Position numbers and translations under genes: made by a program | In this document: piece by piece, positions 33,085-42,647 of the stretch | How the letters are laid out: every line of letters starts with the position of its first letter | Position numbering within the stretch: position 1 is the stretch's first letter | Assembly (NCBI GenBank): GCA_010093485.1 | Contig: MU001504.1 | Span: forward strand, 379,769-443,768 | Reading direction: 5' to 3' | From: Karstenula rhodostoma CBS 690.94 | Lineage: Eukaryota > Ascomycota > Dothideomycetes > Pleosporales > Didymosphaeriaceae | Length of the DNA stretch: 64,000 nt | The notes under the pieces: generated by a model | The model's input: only the letters and a program-made list of their open reading frames with translations | Told to the model about the DNA's origin: nothing | Database searches by the model: none

Positions 33085-34096
33085 TCACAGCTCACGAGAT
33101 GAGAAAAAGGATGGAAGTATCACTCTCAACAGCCCAATGGAATCAGACGGGAGGACGGGATCCGTACTCCCGCCCATGATGCGACCCAAGGTGAACTTCT
33201 CGACCAAGGGATACTTCCTATCGACGACCACCTCTACCTCATGGCCGTCCTGAATGCATGCTTCCAAGCCCTGCATCACGTTCCTGTCGGTCCATTGCTG
33301 TGACCATAATGTTGAAAGTGACATCTCCGGCATGAGCCTATCCATGGCTGTGTGGTCGCGCTGGTCGTCCCGCAGCGTGACTTTCTTCAATCCCTTGAGC
33401 TGCCCGAAAGTCTCGATCGAAAGCCCGCAGTAGCGCTGGGGATTTGAACGGCCAAGCCTCTGCTCCTGCACCCATCCGACCATTAACATACACATGTAAG
33501 GAACGTGGACGTGTGTGATGGAAGTTGTTAGCAGCGGAAAGCGTTCTGTGAGACCTTTGATATCCATATCGTGTGCGACCTCAATTGTGTTGTATGCGTA
33601 CACGAGGTATTCGGTTTCGTAGTGCAGCTGCCAGCACGTCATAGAGAGGGCGTAGGCGTTCGAGGGCAGGACGGGTTCGGCCCTGAGGTAGCCGCACTGG
33701 CGGTAGTAGCTGTGAGCCAATTGATGCGTATCGAGATTAGTCGCGCTGCCGACTTCGAGGCCACACGCCACTCCATGGTCGAATCGGAGCTTCTCATTTG
33801 CCCGACTCTGAGCGACAGTCAAGTGAACAAGGACGTGATCTCCGACGATGGCGTACTCGTAGATGCAGTTCCGGATTTCGGGAGGAAGCTTCAAGAGGGG
33901 TGAGTGCTTCTGGTTCAGTTCAGTCCTATTCAAATCAGTAAGCTAGAGATGTTAGAGTAAGACAAGATTGTGTTACTTACAGATGCTGTGATTTAGCACT
34001 TTGCTTTGCTGGTGCATTGGCTGGCCGGCCACTGAAGAAGCGTCGGGCGGCAGATATCATCTTGGGTGATGCGGTGAGCGGAGAGCTGAAGAGCAT
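33085..34096 (-). CDS. F-box-like LPxEIRNxIYxYA family protein, copy 1
   Basis: Two exons, join(33085..33925, 33981..34096), give 318 residues. After an Arg/Ala/Ser-rich head (ISAARRFFSGRPANAPAKQS) comes SPLLKLPPEIRNCIYEYAI, the F-box-like opening typical of a large, poorly described ascomycete family. Then come LPSNAYALSMTCWQLHYETEYLVYAYNTIEV and TSITHVHVPYMCML. The block QLKGLKKVTLRDDQRDHTAMDRL is shared with copy 2 (KLEGLKKVTLLNDWRDGTAL). The head could pass for a mitochondrial leader, and an internal ATG at 34060 is an alternative start. By analogy the N-terminal motif may bind Skp1, but no substrate-binding repeat is seen. The phase-2 junction is confirmed by the family's residues after the intron. 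Confidence 0.75.
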
Positions 34097-34180
34097 AGGT
34101 TGCGCGGGAAGGTGCGCTTTATATACTCTAGTGACAAATCCATTGATATCTCTATGGTTGATAGGATGGTACACCGACCC

Positions 34181-34297
34181 CCAACAATTTACACCTAACG
34201 CGATATTCACCCAATCAATAATCGCCACCTTCTAACCCCCTCCTCCTCGCGAGCACGTCTCTCTACGTCAATAATACAGTACCAGAACACATCATCA
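34181..34297. repeat. Dispersed repeat, A/T-biased copy
   Basis: About 117 bp that closely matches 62175-62291 (same strand). Of about a dozen clear differences, most are transitions in which this copy has A or T where the other has G or C, as RIP would leave. It lies 85-200 bp upstream of the copy-1 start codon. Confidence 0.8.
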
Positions 34298-35144
34298 TTA
34301 TCGCTCAAGGCTGCGATGGCTTCTTAGAGTACACGGTACGCCAGATTGATAAATATCAGTGCTGATATCCGCAGGATAGCCACGTCGGCAGTCCTGGGTC
34401 CGATACAACGTTCTGAATAACAGTGAGAAATTGCGTGTTATCCGCAGGCGGTGGATACCAGGCCATGTGTTTCATATGTGTGGTAAGGAGGATGCCTCGA
34501 TGCATCAGCGTCCAGCGTCATGTGGGTGCTGCCCTTCGACGCTGAATACAAGCCACACTTGCAAGTTATTGGTAGGTGTTGGAGACATCATTTTGACCAT
34601 GCATCTAGCCGCCAATCAAGCAATCGCTGCTACCTCGACCTCTGCGTGTACCTGCCCTTCTCCGTACACACTGACTTGTAGCCTGGCGCAGTTGTGTCAT
34701 CAGAAATTGCTTGTTTTAAAGAGAGATCGAAAAGCCTTTCGACCCGTGCAAGAAGCTCGCCACTCACTACGATGTTCGTTTCCAGAACCTCATGCATGGA
34801 ATCTTCACATATTTATGTGGCTCTATAGGACACAAAAAAGGGCTGCGACGAATGTGTAGAGAAGGAGGGAAGAACCCAGGGGGACCTGGACACACTCAAA
34901 CCGGGTCGATGGAATGAGATCACACGGCCGCGACATGAATCATTTGGCCAACATCGACGATCACACCTAGGAAGAGACGAATTTAGATGGGAAATATCTG
35001 TCAAGCTATCCTGAAAGTTTGATTTGGAAGAATGACTCTACCACGGGAATGGAAAAATCGTGCTAAGCCATGCAAGCCGGCCGAATCATACTCTCAGAAG
35101 GTACGATGATATGTAAAATACACCTAGCCCCCCAAGCGACTCTT
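34298..35144. other. Intergenic 34298-35144
   Basis: No gene recognised in about 0.85 kb between two minus-strand F-box-like genes. Small open frames lack family-like sequence. Confidence 0.35.
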
Positions 35145-36365
35145 CTAGACCGAATAATATCTGCACAATAGGCGTGAAAGCGATGAGGGAGAGACGTGCG
35201 GTGGTAGGCGATTCTTCTCGACAACCTCGTTCTCCATGCCACCGCCGATGACTGTACCCGGATGTAGCAGCCCAAACGCAGGATTTTTCCTATCGAGCAT
35301 GAATTCCACTTGAAGGCCTTTCTTGATGCATCCCCGCAGTGCACGGATAAACAACTTCGCACTTGCTGGCGTGATGACTCTCAATCCCATGTCCTCGCGG
35401 TGAAAGCCACTGAGGGCGGTCCCATCACGCCAGTCATTCAACAGTGTCACTTTCTTCAGACCCTCGAGTTTTTGAAAGGCCCTCGCAAAACGGAACCTCG
35501 AAACCATGAGCTGCAGCAGGTATTCATCGCCGAATTCGATCACCCGCATCAACATAAACCCAAATTGGTACATATCACAATATGGAACAACCACATGGGT
35601 TAAAGAGGTTGCCAAAGATGGATAAGCGTGTAGGATGTTGTCGATGTCCTCATGAGTCTCAAGCTGGAGTGTGTTCAAAGTGTACCGGAGTAGCCCTGTC
35701 TCGTGGCGAAGTTGACGACAAGTTCGGGCGAGGAGATCACCGGTCGAGCTGGGGACCAGCTTGAGCTCGCTTGATCCCAGATGGTCGCAATATAGCCGAT
35801 ACAGCGCGTGACGGTCTCCGACGGGAACTTCCTTACCATGGAAATAATTGCTCTGAGCTACTTCATCGCCCCGAAGCTCCTGATATTCGCGACCTTTGAC
35901 CGTGTATTTAGAAAGGAGTACATGCCCGCCGATGGCATAACCGTAGATGCGATTTCGAATCTCTCCGGGAAGCTTCAACAGCGGAGAATATTTTCGATTG
36001 TTCTCGGTGCAGTAGGCGGAATTGATGACGGCGTTCCCAGCCGTGTCGCGGCTGAAGAGACTCTCGAACTCATCGTCGCCTAGGCGAGTTGGGAGACGCT
36101 CCGTTGGTAAGTGATCTTGAGAGCCATGCTGCTGTTCCGACCTGCAAAAAGCGTGCCAAGTTAGCATGTGTTTCTACTATAAGTTTAAAATTTAAACAGG
36201 TCTGATTGGTACATACGTTTGCTGAACTGGGAAAACCCGATCTGAGATATCCTCGAATGTTTTGTGCTCGTAGCTATGGACAATTAGCAAGCCTCGGAGA
36301 CGTTTTGTTGATGCAGGAACATACCTTGGGAGCCAGCGGCGGAGGCAGCGAATCACAAGATTCAT
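35145..36365 (-). CDS. F-box-like LPxEIRNxIYxYA family protein, copy 2
   Basis: Three exons, join(35145..36141, 36217..36273, 36325..36365), give 364 residues starting MNLVIRCLRRWLP. Both small 5' introns have GTATGT donors and clean AG acceptors, and the phases (2, 2) close exactly. The joint regions read PSYEHKTFEDISDRVFPVQQT then SEQQHGSQDHL. The F-box-like motif is KYSPLLKLPGEIRNRIYGYAIGG at about residue 85. It is followed by LLARTCRQLRHETGLLRYTLNTLQLE, SLTHVVVPYCDMYQF and KLEGLKKVTLLNDWRDGTAL. The C-terminal third (residues about 290-364) aligns with copy 1 around FMLDRKNPAFGLLHPGTVIGGGMEN versus VVDRKYPLVEKFTLGRIMGGS. This is one of two apparently intact members of the local family. 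Confidence 0.78.
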
Positions 36366-37400
36366 TCTGACGAGGTCTTAGAGTTGATGGAGAGGTCCTT
36401 CGAGCTGCGCAGTTGTGTTGTCAGTGCGGACTGTGTGGTTTATATACAGTGGCAGAGCGTTCGCAAACTGACCCTAGGCCTGTGCGTCAACACTAGTCAG
36501 TATATGGAGCGATTCGAGTGAAAGACTAGACCTTGTTAATTTTGCGAGGTCTCCAAGCTCGTCTGCCATCATTTCGAAGGTGTTTTAGGTGAAGGCAGCG
36601 GAAATCAACCCTGCCCCGTTCCGTACCGATTGCAACATAGAGTAGCAGTGGGAGGTGAATTCTAAAGAGAATAGTTTTTGAATTTCAAATGCACAGGAGG
36701 TGGGGTCCACACAGACTTCTTGGTATTTTTTCATATGACCAGTCTAACAAAGACCCTAGTGAACGGTACCTATAGCAACAAGAGGAAAGATCCTACCGAG
36801 CGGTCATTTCTACAAATAGATAAGGCGACTGTCACAGAAACTGTCGTGTCTTTTTCAAATTGTACGTTTCCAAGATAGGATTGTCGTATCAAACATCAGA
36901 GGACCATTCCGGGAGTCCGCGGAACCTTGTACATCGAAATCGCTACTTTCATAGAAATTGCCCCCTCGATCTCCATGGTTAACTCGCATTTCCCTGATCA
37001 GGATTTAGTAAAGCAGATTTTCAGATTTTCAACTCAGCCATATTAGACGTGCAGCGCCCAATATTCGAAGACTTCTCTCGAAGCCACTCGTCTTGTTTCT
37101 TCCCGACATTACCGTCACCCCATGTCTGGCGCGTCAAGCCATAACAGACTGGTCTTCAAAATGCTGGTGGCTGTTCTGCGGCTGAGCCCCAAGCCCCACT
37201 TTCCGGTGAGCCCTCAACCAGCTGATTGGCCAGCAAAGCGACATCACATTGCTTTTGGAGATGAAACCCAAGACGGCGCCTTCATATGTTCTCCGTCCCT
37301 AGTCTGGTGGTGCTGCACCATTCTATCCACTTGCATCCATTCTGCTATCTTACACGCCTTCACTACCGAGGAGGCACCAATCCAAGATCAAACAGTGCAG
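36366..37400. other. Intergenic 36366-37400
   Basis: One kilobase between divergent genes. The frame of the MIT gene stays open back to 37122 but that part is not family-like. Nothing else recognised. Confidence 0.35.
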
Positions 37401-37812
37401 ATGATGCAGAGGATTTCCGTTAGGAAACCTCCACATACCAACAGCGAAGAAGATTCCGTTTCTAAAGATAGGATCACCTTACAAAGTAATGACACTGACT
37501 CTAACAGTAGCTCCAATGCCTCTGCGAACCAAGATCCACAACCCTTCCGCCCCAAGCAGCTGAGCCGAGCATTGCAAAAGGTCAAAACAGCTGCACTGCA
37601 CGATAACGCTCAAAGTCTCGCGGCTGCCCAGGAATGTTATGCGGAAGCGTGCAATCTTCTGCAAAGCGTGGTAGTTCGATGTAGTCAAGAGTCTGACCAA
37701 CAAAAGCTAAGTGCTATTGTGAGTCCACGAGTGTCACTCGGTGCTCTTGAAAACTAATTATGAGCAGATACAGATATATGAGTATCGGATCGAGGAGCTT
37801 AAAAGGATTTAG
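37401..37812 (+). CDS. Short MIT-domain protein
   Basis: Two exons, join(37401..37718, 37768..37812), give 120 residues. After a Ser/Asn/Asp-rich head comes QLSRALQKVKTAALHDNAQSLAAAQECYAEACNLLQSVV, then SDQQKLSAI joined across a 49-bp intron to IQIYEYRIEELKRI. This three-helix pattern is the microtubule-interacting-and-trafficking (MIT) domain, in the form seen at the start of larger fungal proteins. Here a TAG ends the protein right after helix 3. It may be a truncated duplicate or a stand-alone MIT module, which could compete for ESCRT-III tails. The start is uncertain: the frame is open to 37122 and would add 93 non-conserved residues. Confidence 0.55.
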
Positions 37813-38371
37813 AGCCCCACTCTGAGACCTGAGAGTCCGACTATATAAGGCCCGAGAGTCCGACTATAGGACTTGTCCAGCAATCCTTGGTTGGTCAGTA
37901 TTGTTCAGGATAGTTCGCATCGAGTGCATATTGCAGAGAGCCATACCTGAAGAGCTCTGTGCGTTATTTTCTTCGATCACTGATTGGGAGACTGAAGCTC
38001 TGGAGATGAAGGGAGTATATCGAAGAGCGAGTCAGTCAGATAGTCGCTTTGGACTTTTTCCCCAAAGCTATTCTAAGAAGACTAGATTGATCAGATACTG
38101 ATGAAAGCTTATACACTCGCTACTAAGTGCAAAATCTAACATTAACTCCTGCTCAATCCCATGCTGAGTTGTTCCACGGGACCCTGAAAACAAACAGGTT
38201 TTGATATTAGACCGCGTCTTGTACTCAAAGTGATGGCACGGGTTTCCATCCTGATACAGGAAGATGCGAGACTCTTTCCAAAACCATTGTAAAGCCTGCC
38301 AACTAATATGCCACAGTTGGGAGCTGTTGCAATCGTTACATCTCTTGTTGTCTTGTTCTTGAATCCCCCTC
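37813..38371. other. Intergenic 37813-38371, with a spaced direct repeat
   Basis: No gene recognised. A 15-bp sequence, GAGAGTCCGACTATA, occurs at 37831 and again at 37854, partly overlapping TATATAAGG. The rest shows nothing clear. Confidence 0.35.
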
Positions 38372-38935
38372 CTAATAATAATCAAACCCGACTTCGATGT
38401 CCTCTCTACCAAAACAATAGAACACGCCTTTTCGAACCCATCCTTCCATAGTCCAGCCATCTTCAGCTAATGCATCCGGAAGCTCTGGACCTAGGACCCC
38501 CGTCACCATTACCTTGTCCACGCCATCGAGATCCCTAAGCGCTAGCCTCCACTGTTTGAGGATCAAATTGAAGGACAGGCTGACTTCGCGCGGATTGAGA
38601 ATGAGTTAGAATTCCGCGTTCAGAATGGGCCAAAAAGGCAACCTTAAGATCGTAATGGCTTTTTCGACATCCCGTCGATTGCGAATCAAGGATCCCATTT
38701 CCGTTGGATATCTCAAGTTCATGATACCGTAGCGATATATGAGCAGATGAGTTTCGTTGTAGAGTCTCCGGCAGGCGAGGGGTAGAGCGTGCATCCTGTG
38801 ATAATCTGCACGCCCTTGGGTTGGAAGTGAATACTGCAGGTCGCTGAGGGTGTATTCGTAGATAGTGACGCGTAGTTCAGCAGGTAAGCGCAAAAACCGA
38901 GACTGATCTTGGTCGACCGTTCCTGGTAGTGTCAT
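38372..38935 (-). pseudogene. F-box-like family, copy 3, broken by in-frame TAA
   Basis: A 188-codon frame on the minus strand is interrupted once, by TAA at 38606-38608. Upstream of it are 109 codons: RFLRLPAELRVTIYEYTLSD, HALPLACRRLYNETHLLIYRYGIMNLRYP and LIRNRRDVEKAITILRL. Downstream in the same frame is a normal-looking tail: LILNPREVSLSFNL, QWRLALRDLDGVDKVMVTGV and a stop at 38372. The nearby copy 4 continues through the same point (FIRNRADVQSAITQIKI). No splice pair that removes the stop was found. A C-to-T change (CAA to TAA) would explain it. It could still make a 109-residue truncated protein. Confidence 0.6.
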
Positions 38936-39297
38936 CTTTTTCCCGCGATTTGACCAGCGATATCGGAATAAGCAGATGTATGAAAGAGTTCAGAAATATT
39001 TTGCGATGGGAAGTTGAAACAGCGGGGAAGCTGATCTATATATACTGAGTCTGAGTATGCCAACGTGACACTTTAACGGTTGGTAAAACGTGGCTTTGAA
39101 GCCTTAGCCAATATTCCTGTACTTGGAACAATATGTAAAGCACGTGATACACGGTCGCAGGTATACTGTGAAAGAGACCATAAGTTCTCGACTCATGAGC
39201 CTGATGTTTCATTCCATGAATCTAGGGCAACACAACACCAAAGTACCCCGTGCAGTGTTGCATGGAACTTCTAGGTTGATTAAAACCAAGCAGCTGC
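38936..39297. other. Intergenic 38936-39297
   Basis: About 360 bp upstream of copy 3 and downstream of copy 4. No gene recognised. Confidence 0.35.
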
Positions 39298-39981
39298 TTA
39301 CTCGTACACAATCTCAATGCCGTGCCTCCCGGTAGCCACAAGAACAATACATTCCACCAAGGATTTGTCTCGCAAGTCTATTTCGGACTTCCGGTCTTGA
39401 AGAATCTGAGCGATCCAGTCTTCAGGCTTTTGAAAAAGACCTTGCTCCCGCTCAGGACAACACTGGATCACAATAATAACCTTCTTCAAGTTACTCAAAC
39501 CGCGCAGTGTTGCATTCGACTTCCGATGTTCGCCATACATCAAATCCGCCCATAAAACATGCCAACCAGATGTAGAGGGTTCTTGGAACGACGAAAAGAA
39601 CCCTATAAGCTCTTCTTGGATTTTGATCTGAGTGATGGCGCTCTGGACGTCTGCTCGGTTGCGGATGAAATCCGTGAACCAATCTGGTTGGCGAATCTCG
39701 AAGATACCGTACTTATACACCTATTATGAGTACATTGTCAGTTTTGAAGATTGGTCATGTATGGTAGATTCGTTCCTACGAGCAAATGCGTCTCCCGATA
39801 CAACTGCCGACACGCAAGTGGGAGGTTATGCATGCTGTTGTCTGGCTCGTACGCCATAGCGGCAGGGTCTTGGAAAGCCGGGTGTATGAGGAAGCGGTCG
39901 CTCAGGGCGTACTCATACACGCGGTTCCTGATCTCAGCTGGCAAGCGTAGAAGTGGGGACTCTGTCGTGTTGCGTTCAGAG
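39298..39981 (-). CDS. F-box-like family, copy 4, 5' exon not identified
   Basis: Two exons are clear: 39780..39981 and 39298..39720, about 208 residues. The first opens at an acceptor (CACAG) with SERNTTESPLLRLPAEIRNRVYEYALSDRFLIHP and includes NLPLACRQLYRETHLL. The second continues VYKYGIFEIRQPDWFTDFIRNRADVQSAITQ. The joint THLL-VYKYGI matches THLLIYRYGI of copy 3, which settles the intron (GTAGGA donor). The C-terminus reads LRGLSNLKKVIIVIQC and ends EIVYE. A TAA blocks extension upstream, so a short 5' exon ending in phase 2 must exist or has been lost. It was not found with confidence in 39982-40130. Confidence 0.55.
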
Positions 39982-41285
39982 CTGTGGACTTATCAGCAAG
40001 GTTTCATGGGAGTAACCACAACAGTAAGCACGGTATGTTTACATGGCATTGTTGTGTGTGGTCGCAGTCTCGTTCGCCGATGAATATGAATCAGACTTCA
40101 CACGCCCCGTGTTGCTGGTGACGGCGTCCTTTCTGTCAAGCTCGCAGCTGTCGAGGCGGCGTCAATAAGGAGTTACTGGCGAGGGTAAACCAAGTTATCC
40201 TTACAGTGCGTCACTCTTCACAGCTGGGTTTGCAGTGTGCGGGGACTCTGAACCATGTTTGGTTTGTTTGGTGTCACCAACGTCAGGCATTTCAGCTGCT
40301 GTGGAGCGCGGAGTCGGTTGACAGGGTCGGAATAAAAGGAAGAGAAGACCGATCCAAGGCCTTGAGGGCGGTTTTATGAAGCAGAAAGGATGGAATGTGC
40401 TCGAAGGCATTTGTATACAAGCGAAATCTCTTCTCTGCAGGTAACCGTGTGGAACGTCCTACGTACATGTTTTACAGTGGCTTGCGGTTGCACGTAGGCT
40501 TACCGTCCCGTGGTTGGTTCTACGCGGTTCTTTCTTAGTTGACGTAAACGGGCGACGGCTTCAAATTCCTGAAGATCGCCCATGGGAGCAAGTGGAGATG
40601 ACAGCAATAGGAAAAGAGCGTGTGGACCATTGTCTGGTGACCTCGGGGGGATGCGAGTCACGTGTTGTACCACGTCCTACGGCCGCAAATTATCGTCTCA
40701 CCCATCCCAAATCTCCTACGCGCCATCATCCGAAGGCTGAAGAACAGAAAAAACACCGCGAGCTAAGCACTTGTCCCTTTCCTGGTCCTGCGATCGGCAT
40801 CGTCATCTGATGGAGTTGATGGATCATGCGTGTGGAGGATGTGCAAACCAGTGGGCTGAGAGCGACCTCGAGCCCTGATCGACTCCACTGCATCGGCGCT
40901 AACTCAGCGTAGCGCAGCGCGCCACCCGCCCACGTTCTTCCTGCACGACATGCGCCTGCGCAGATTCTATCGATAGAGCGCGAAAGCATGGAGAAACGTC
41001 TGTACTGTGTATTTCGTCTCGACTGTTGCTACGTGTCCTGTCCGCCGTTGACTTAATCTCGCTGTCTATGTCGCACTCTCGCCCCTTTTCCCGCGACCGT
41101 GCGGTGATTACGTCCCGCTCGCCACCACCCTCCTGACTGCGCTATTGCTCGCAGCCTGGGGTGCCGTAGCCCGTGGGCACACCGCGGCCAGAGCGGTGTA
41201 GCCGAGCCGCCGTTATTATAGGAAGGCTTAGGCTGCCGTCTTTCTTCTGTACGTGTACTCTTCTACGCCGTCAAGCCAAATCAAC
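39982..41285. other. Intergenic 39982-41285
   Basis: 1.3 kb between copy 4 (-) and the Pro/Lys-rich gene (+). Possibly holds the missing 5' exon of copy 4 near its left end. A 69-codon frame at 40201-40410 (-) has no recognisable features. The right end is probably the promoter of the next gene. Confidence 0.4.
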
Positions 41286-42229
41286 ATGTTTCTCAGCGTC
41301 AAGGAACGCGCGCGCCAGATCGCACTCGGGCAATTCACCGCGCCGACGACGAGCGCGCCTGTTGCATCCTTGATTGATATTGCTCCCGAACCCCAGTCTG
41401 CGGTTGCGCCACCAAGGAAAACGGGAGCAAGAGACACGACGCAGCAAACCGCCGCCGAGTCGTCGAAGACGAAACCCTCGAAAAGTGCCCCAGCGAAGGA
41501 AGCTACACCGAAGGTTGCGCCGCCACAGAGAGCACCACCGCCCAAGACCGCACCGCCAAAAGCCACACCCGCGCCGGCCTCAAAGCCTCCATCCTCAAAG
41601 ACTCCCGCCCCACCCCCCGAAGCCCCTCCTTCAAAAAAGCCGTCTTCAAAGTCAAGAACCCCCAAGGAGCCACCTACCACCGAAGCACCCCCTTCAAAGA
41701 AATCCTCCTCGAAATCAAAAACACCCAAGGAACCCCCCTCCCCCAGGCCCAGCTCCTACAAATCCCCGTGGTCATCATCATCCAAACCCCCCTCCTCGCC
41801 AAAACCCCCCCAACAGCCAAAAACACCCTCCACCCCCTCCAAACCCAAACGCACAAACTCGCCCCCCAAGCGCATCGACTCCNNNNNNNNNNNNNNNNNN
41901 NNNNNNNCTCCGACTCCGAAACCTCCGACCCCCTCACAACCCTCAAATCCGCCTGCCTCAGACAAATCACCGCCGTCCCGGGCCTCGGCCACCGCCGCCT
42001 CGCCATCGTGCTCAAGCAGCGCTCCTCGGGCGCGTGGTACGCCGCGCTCAAAGACACCGAGGCGGACAAGTACCTCAAGTCGTGGATGAACCGGGAGAAG
42101 ACGTTCAAGACGAGGCGGGAGGCGCTGGAGGCGTATTTGGGGTTTGCGACCAAGATGCGCGAGAGGAGCGAGGTTAGTTGGTTTCCGATGAGTCCGAGGG
42201 CGGGGAGTCCGAAGGGGAAGAAGCAGTGA
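41286..42229 (+). CDS. Conserved hypothetical protein, Pro/Lys/Ser-rich, interrupted by an N gap
   Basis: From ATG 41286 the frame gives 199 residues, mostly (K/P/S/T)-rich low complexity with repeated SKTPxPPPEAPPSKKPSSKS-like units, up to an N run at 41883. After the gap the ordered C-terminus is in another frame as written: LKSACLRQITAVPGLGHRRLAIVLKQRSSGAWYAALKDTEADKYLKSWMNREKTFKTRREALEAYLGF, ending KGKKQ at 42229. The N-terminus MFLSVKERARQIALGQF also looks ordered. The two parts probably belong to one gene, and the true gap length must then be 2 modulo 3, not 25. About 310 residues. The function is not recognised. Confidence 0.6.
41883..41907. other. Assembly gap (25 N)
   Basis: Run of 25 undetermined bases inside a C- and A-rich low-complexity coding tract. 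Confidence 0.99.
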
Positions 42230-42647
42230 GTGGGTGTGCGGGGGTGGGGAATGGATGGGATGGGATGGAATGTAATGGCGTTTTGTGTTTTGTGTATATA
42301 CCCTGGCTGGAGTCTGGGGCGAAGGCTTGATTGTAGAGTTGGTTTAATTGTTCGCGGATCAATCTGTGGGGATGAGAGCGGGACGTTGTAGTATTTAATA
42401 TGTAATTCTAATGCACGACGCGACGCTTGGAACAGCAAAGTGCAGCGTCGTTTCAACATCATGTACGCCCAGCAGACAGATGACATAAATTTTCCCGCTG
42501 AAGCCCGCGAAACATGCAACATACACACCTTTCACACAAACACTAACACAAACACGTCTTCAAATCGCTCAAAACGGGTATCATAAATCTACATAAATAA
42601 AACAACGCTAACAGTCCAAAAGCACCTGCCATGTCCTTCCGTCTCAT
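42230..42647. other. Intergenic between convergent genes
   Basis: About 420 bp of presumed 3' UTRs. Nothing recognised. Confidence 0.4.

Noticed and set aside
41374..42177. Alternative frames through the Pro/Lys-rich gene
   Set aside because: They are Arg/Pro/His low-complexity readings of the same C-rich tract. The chosen frames carry the ordered N- and C-termini.
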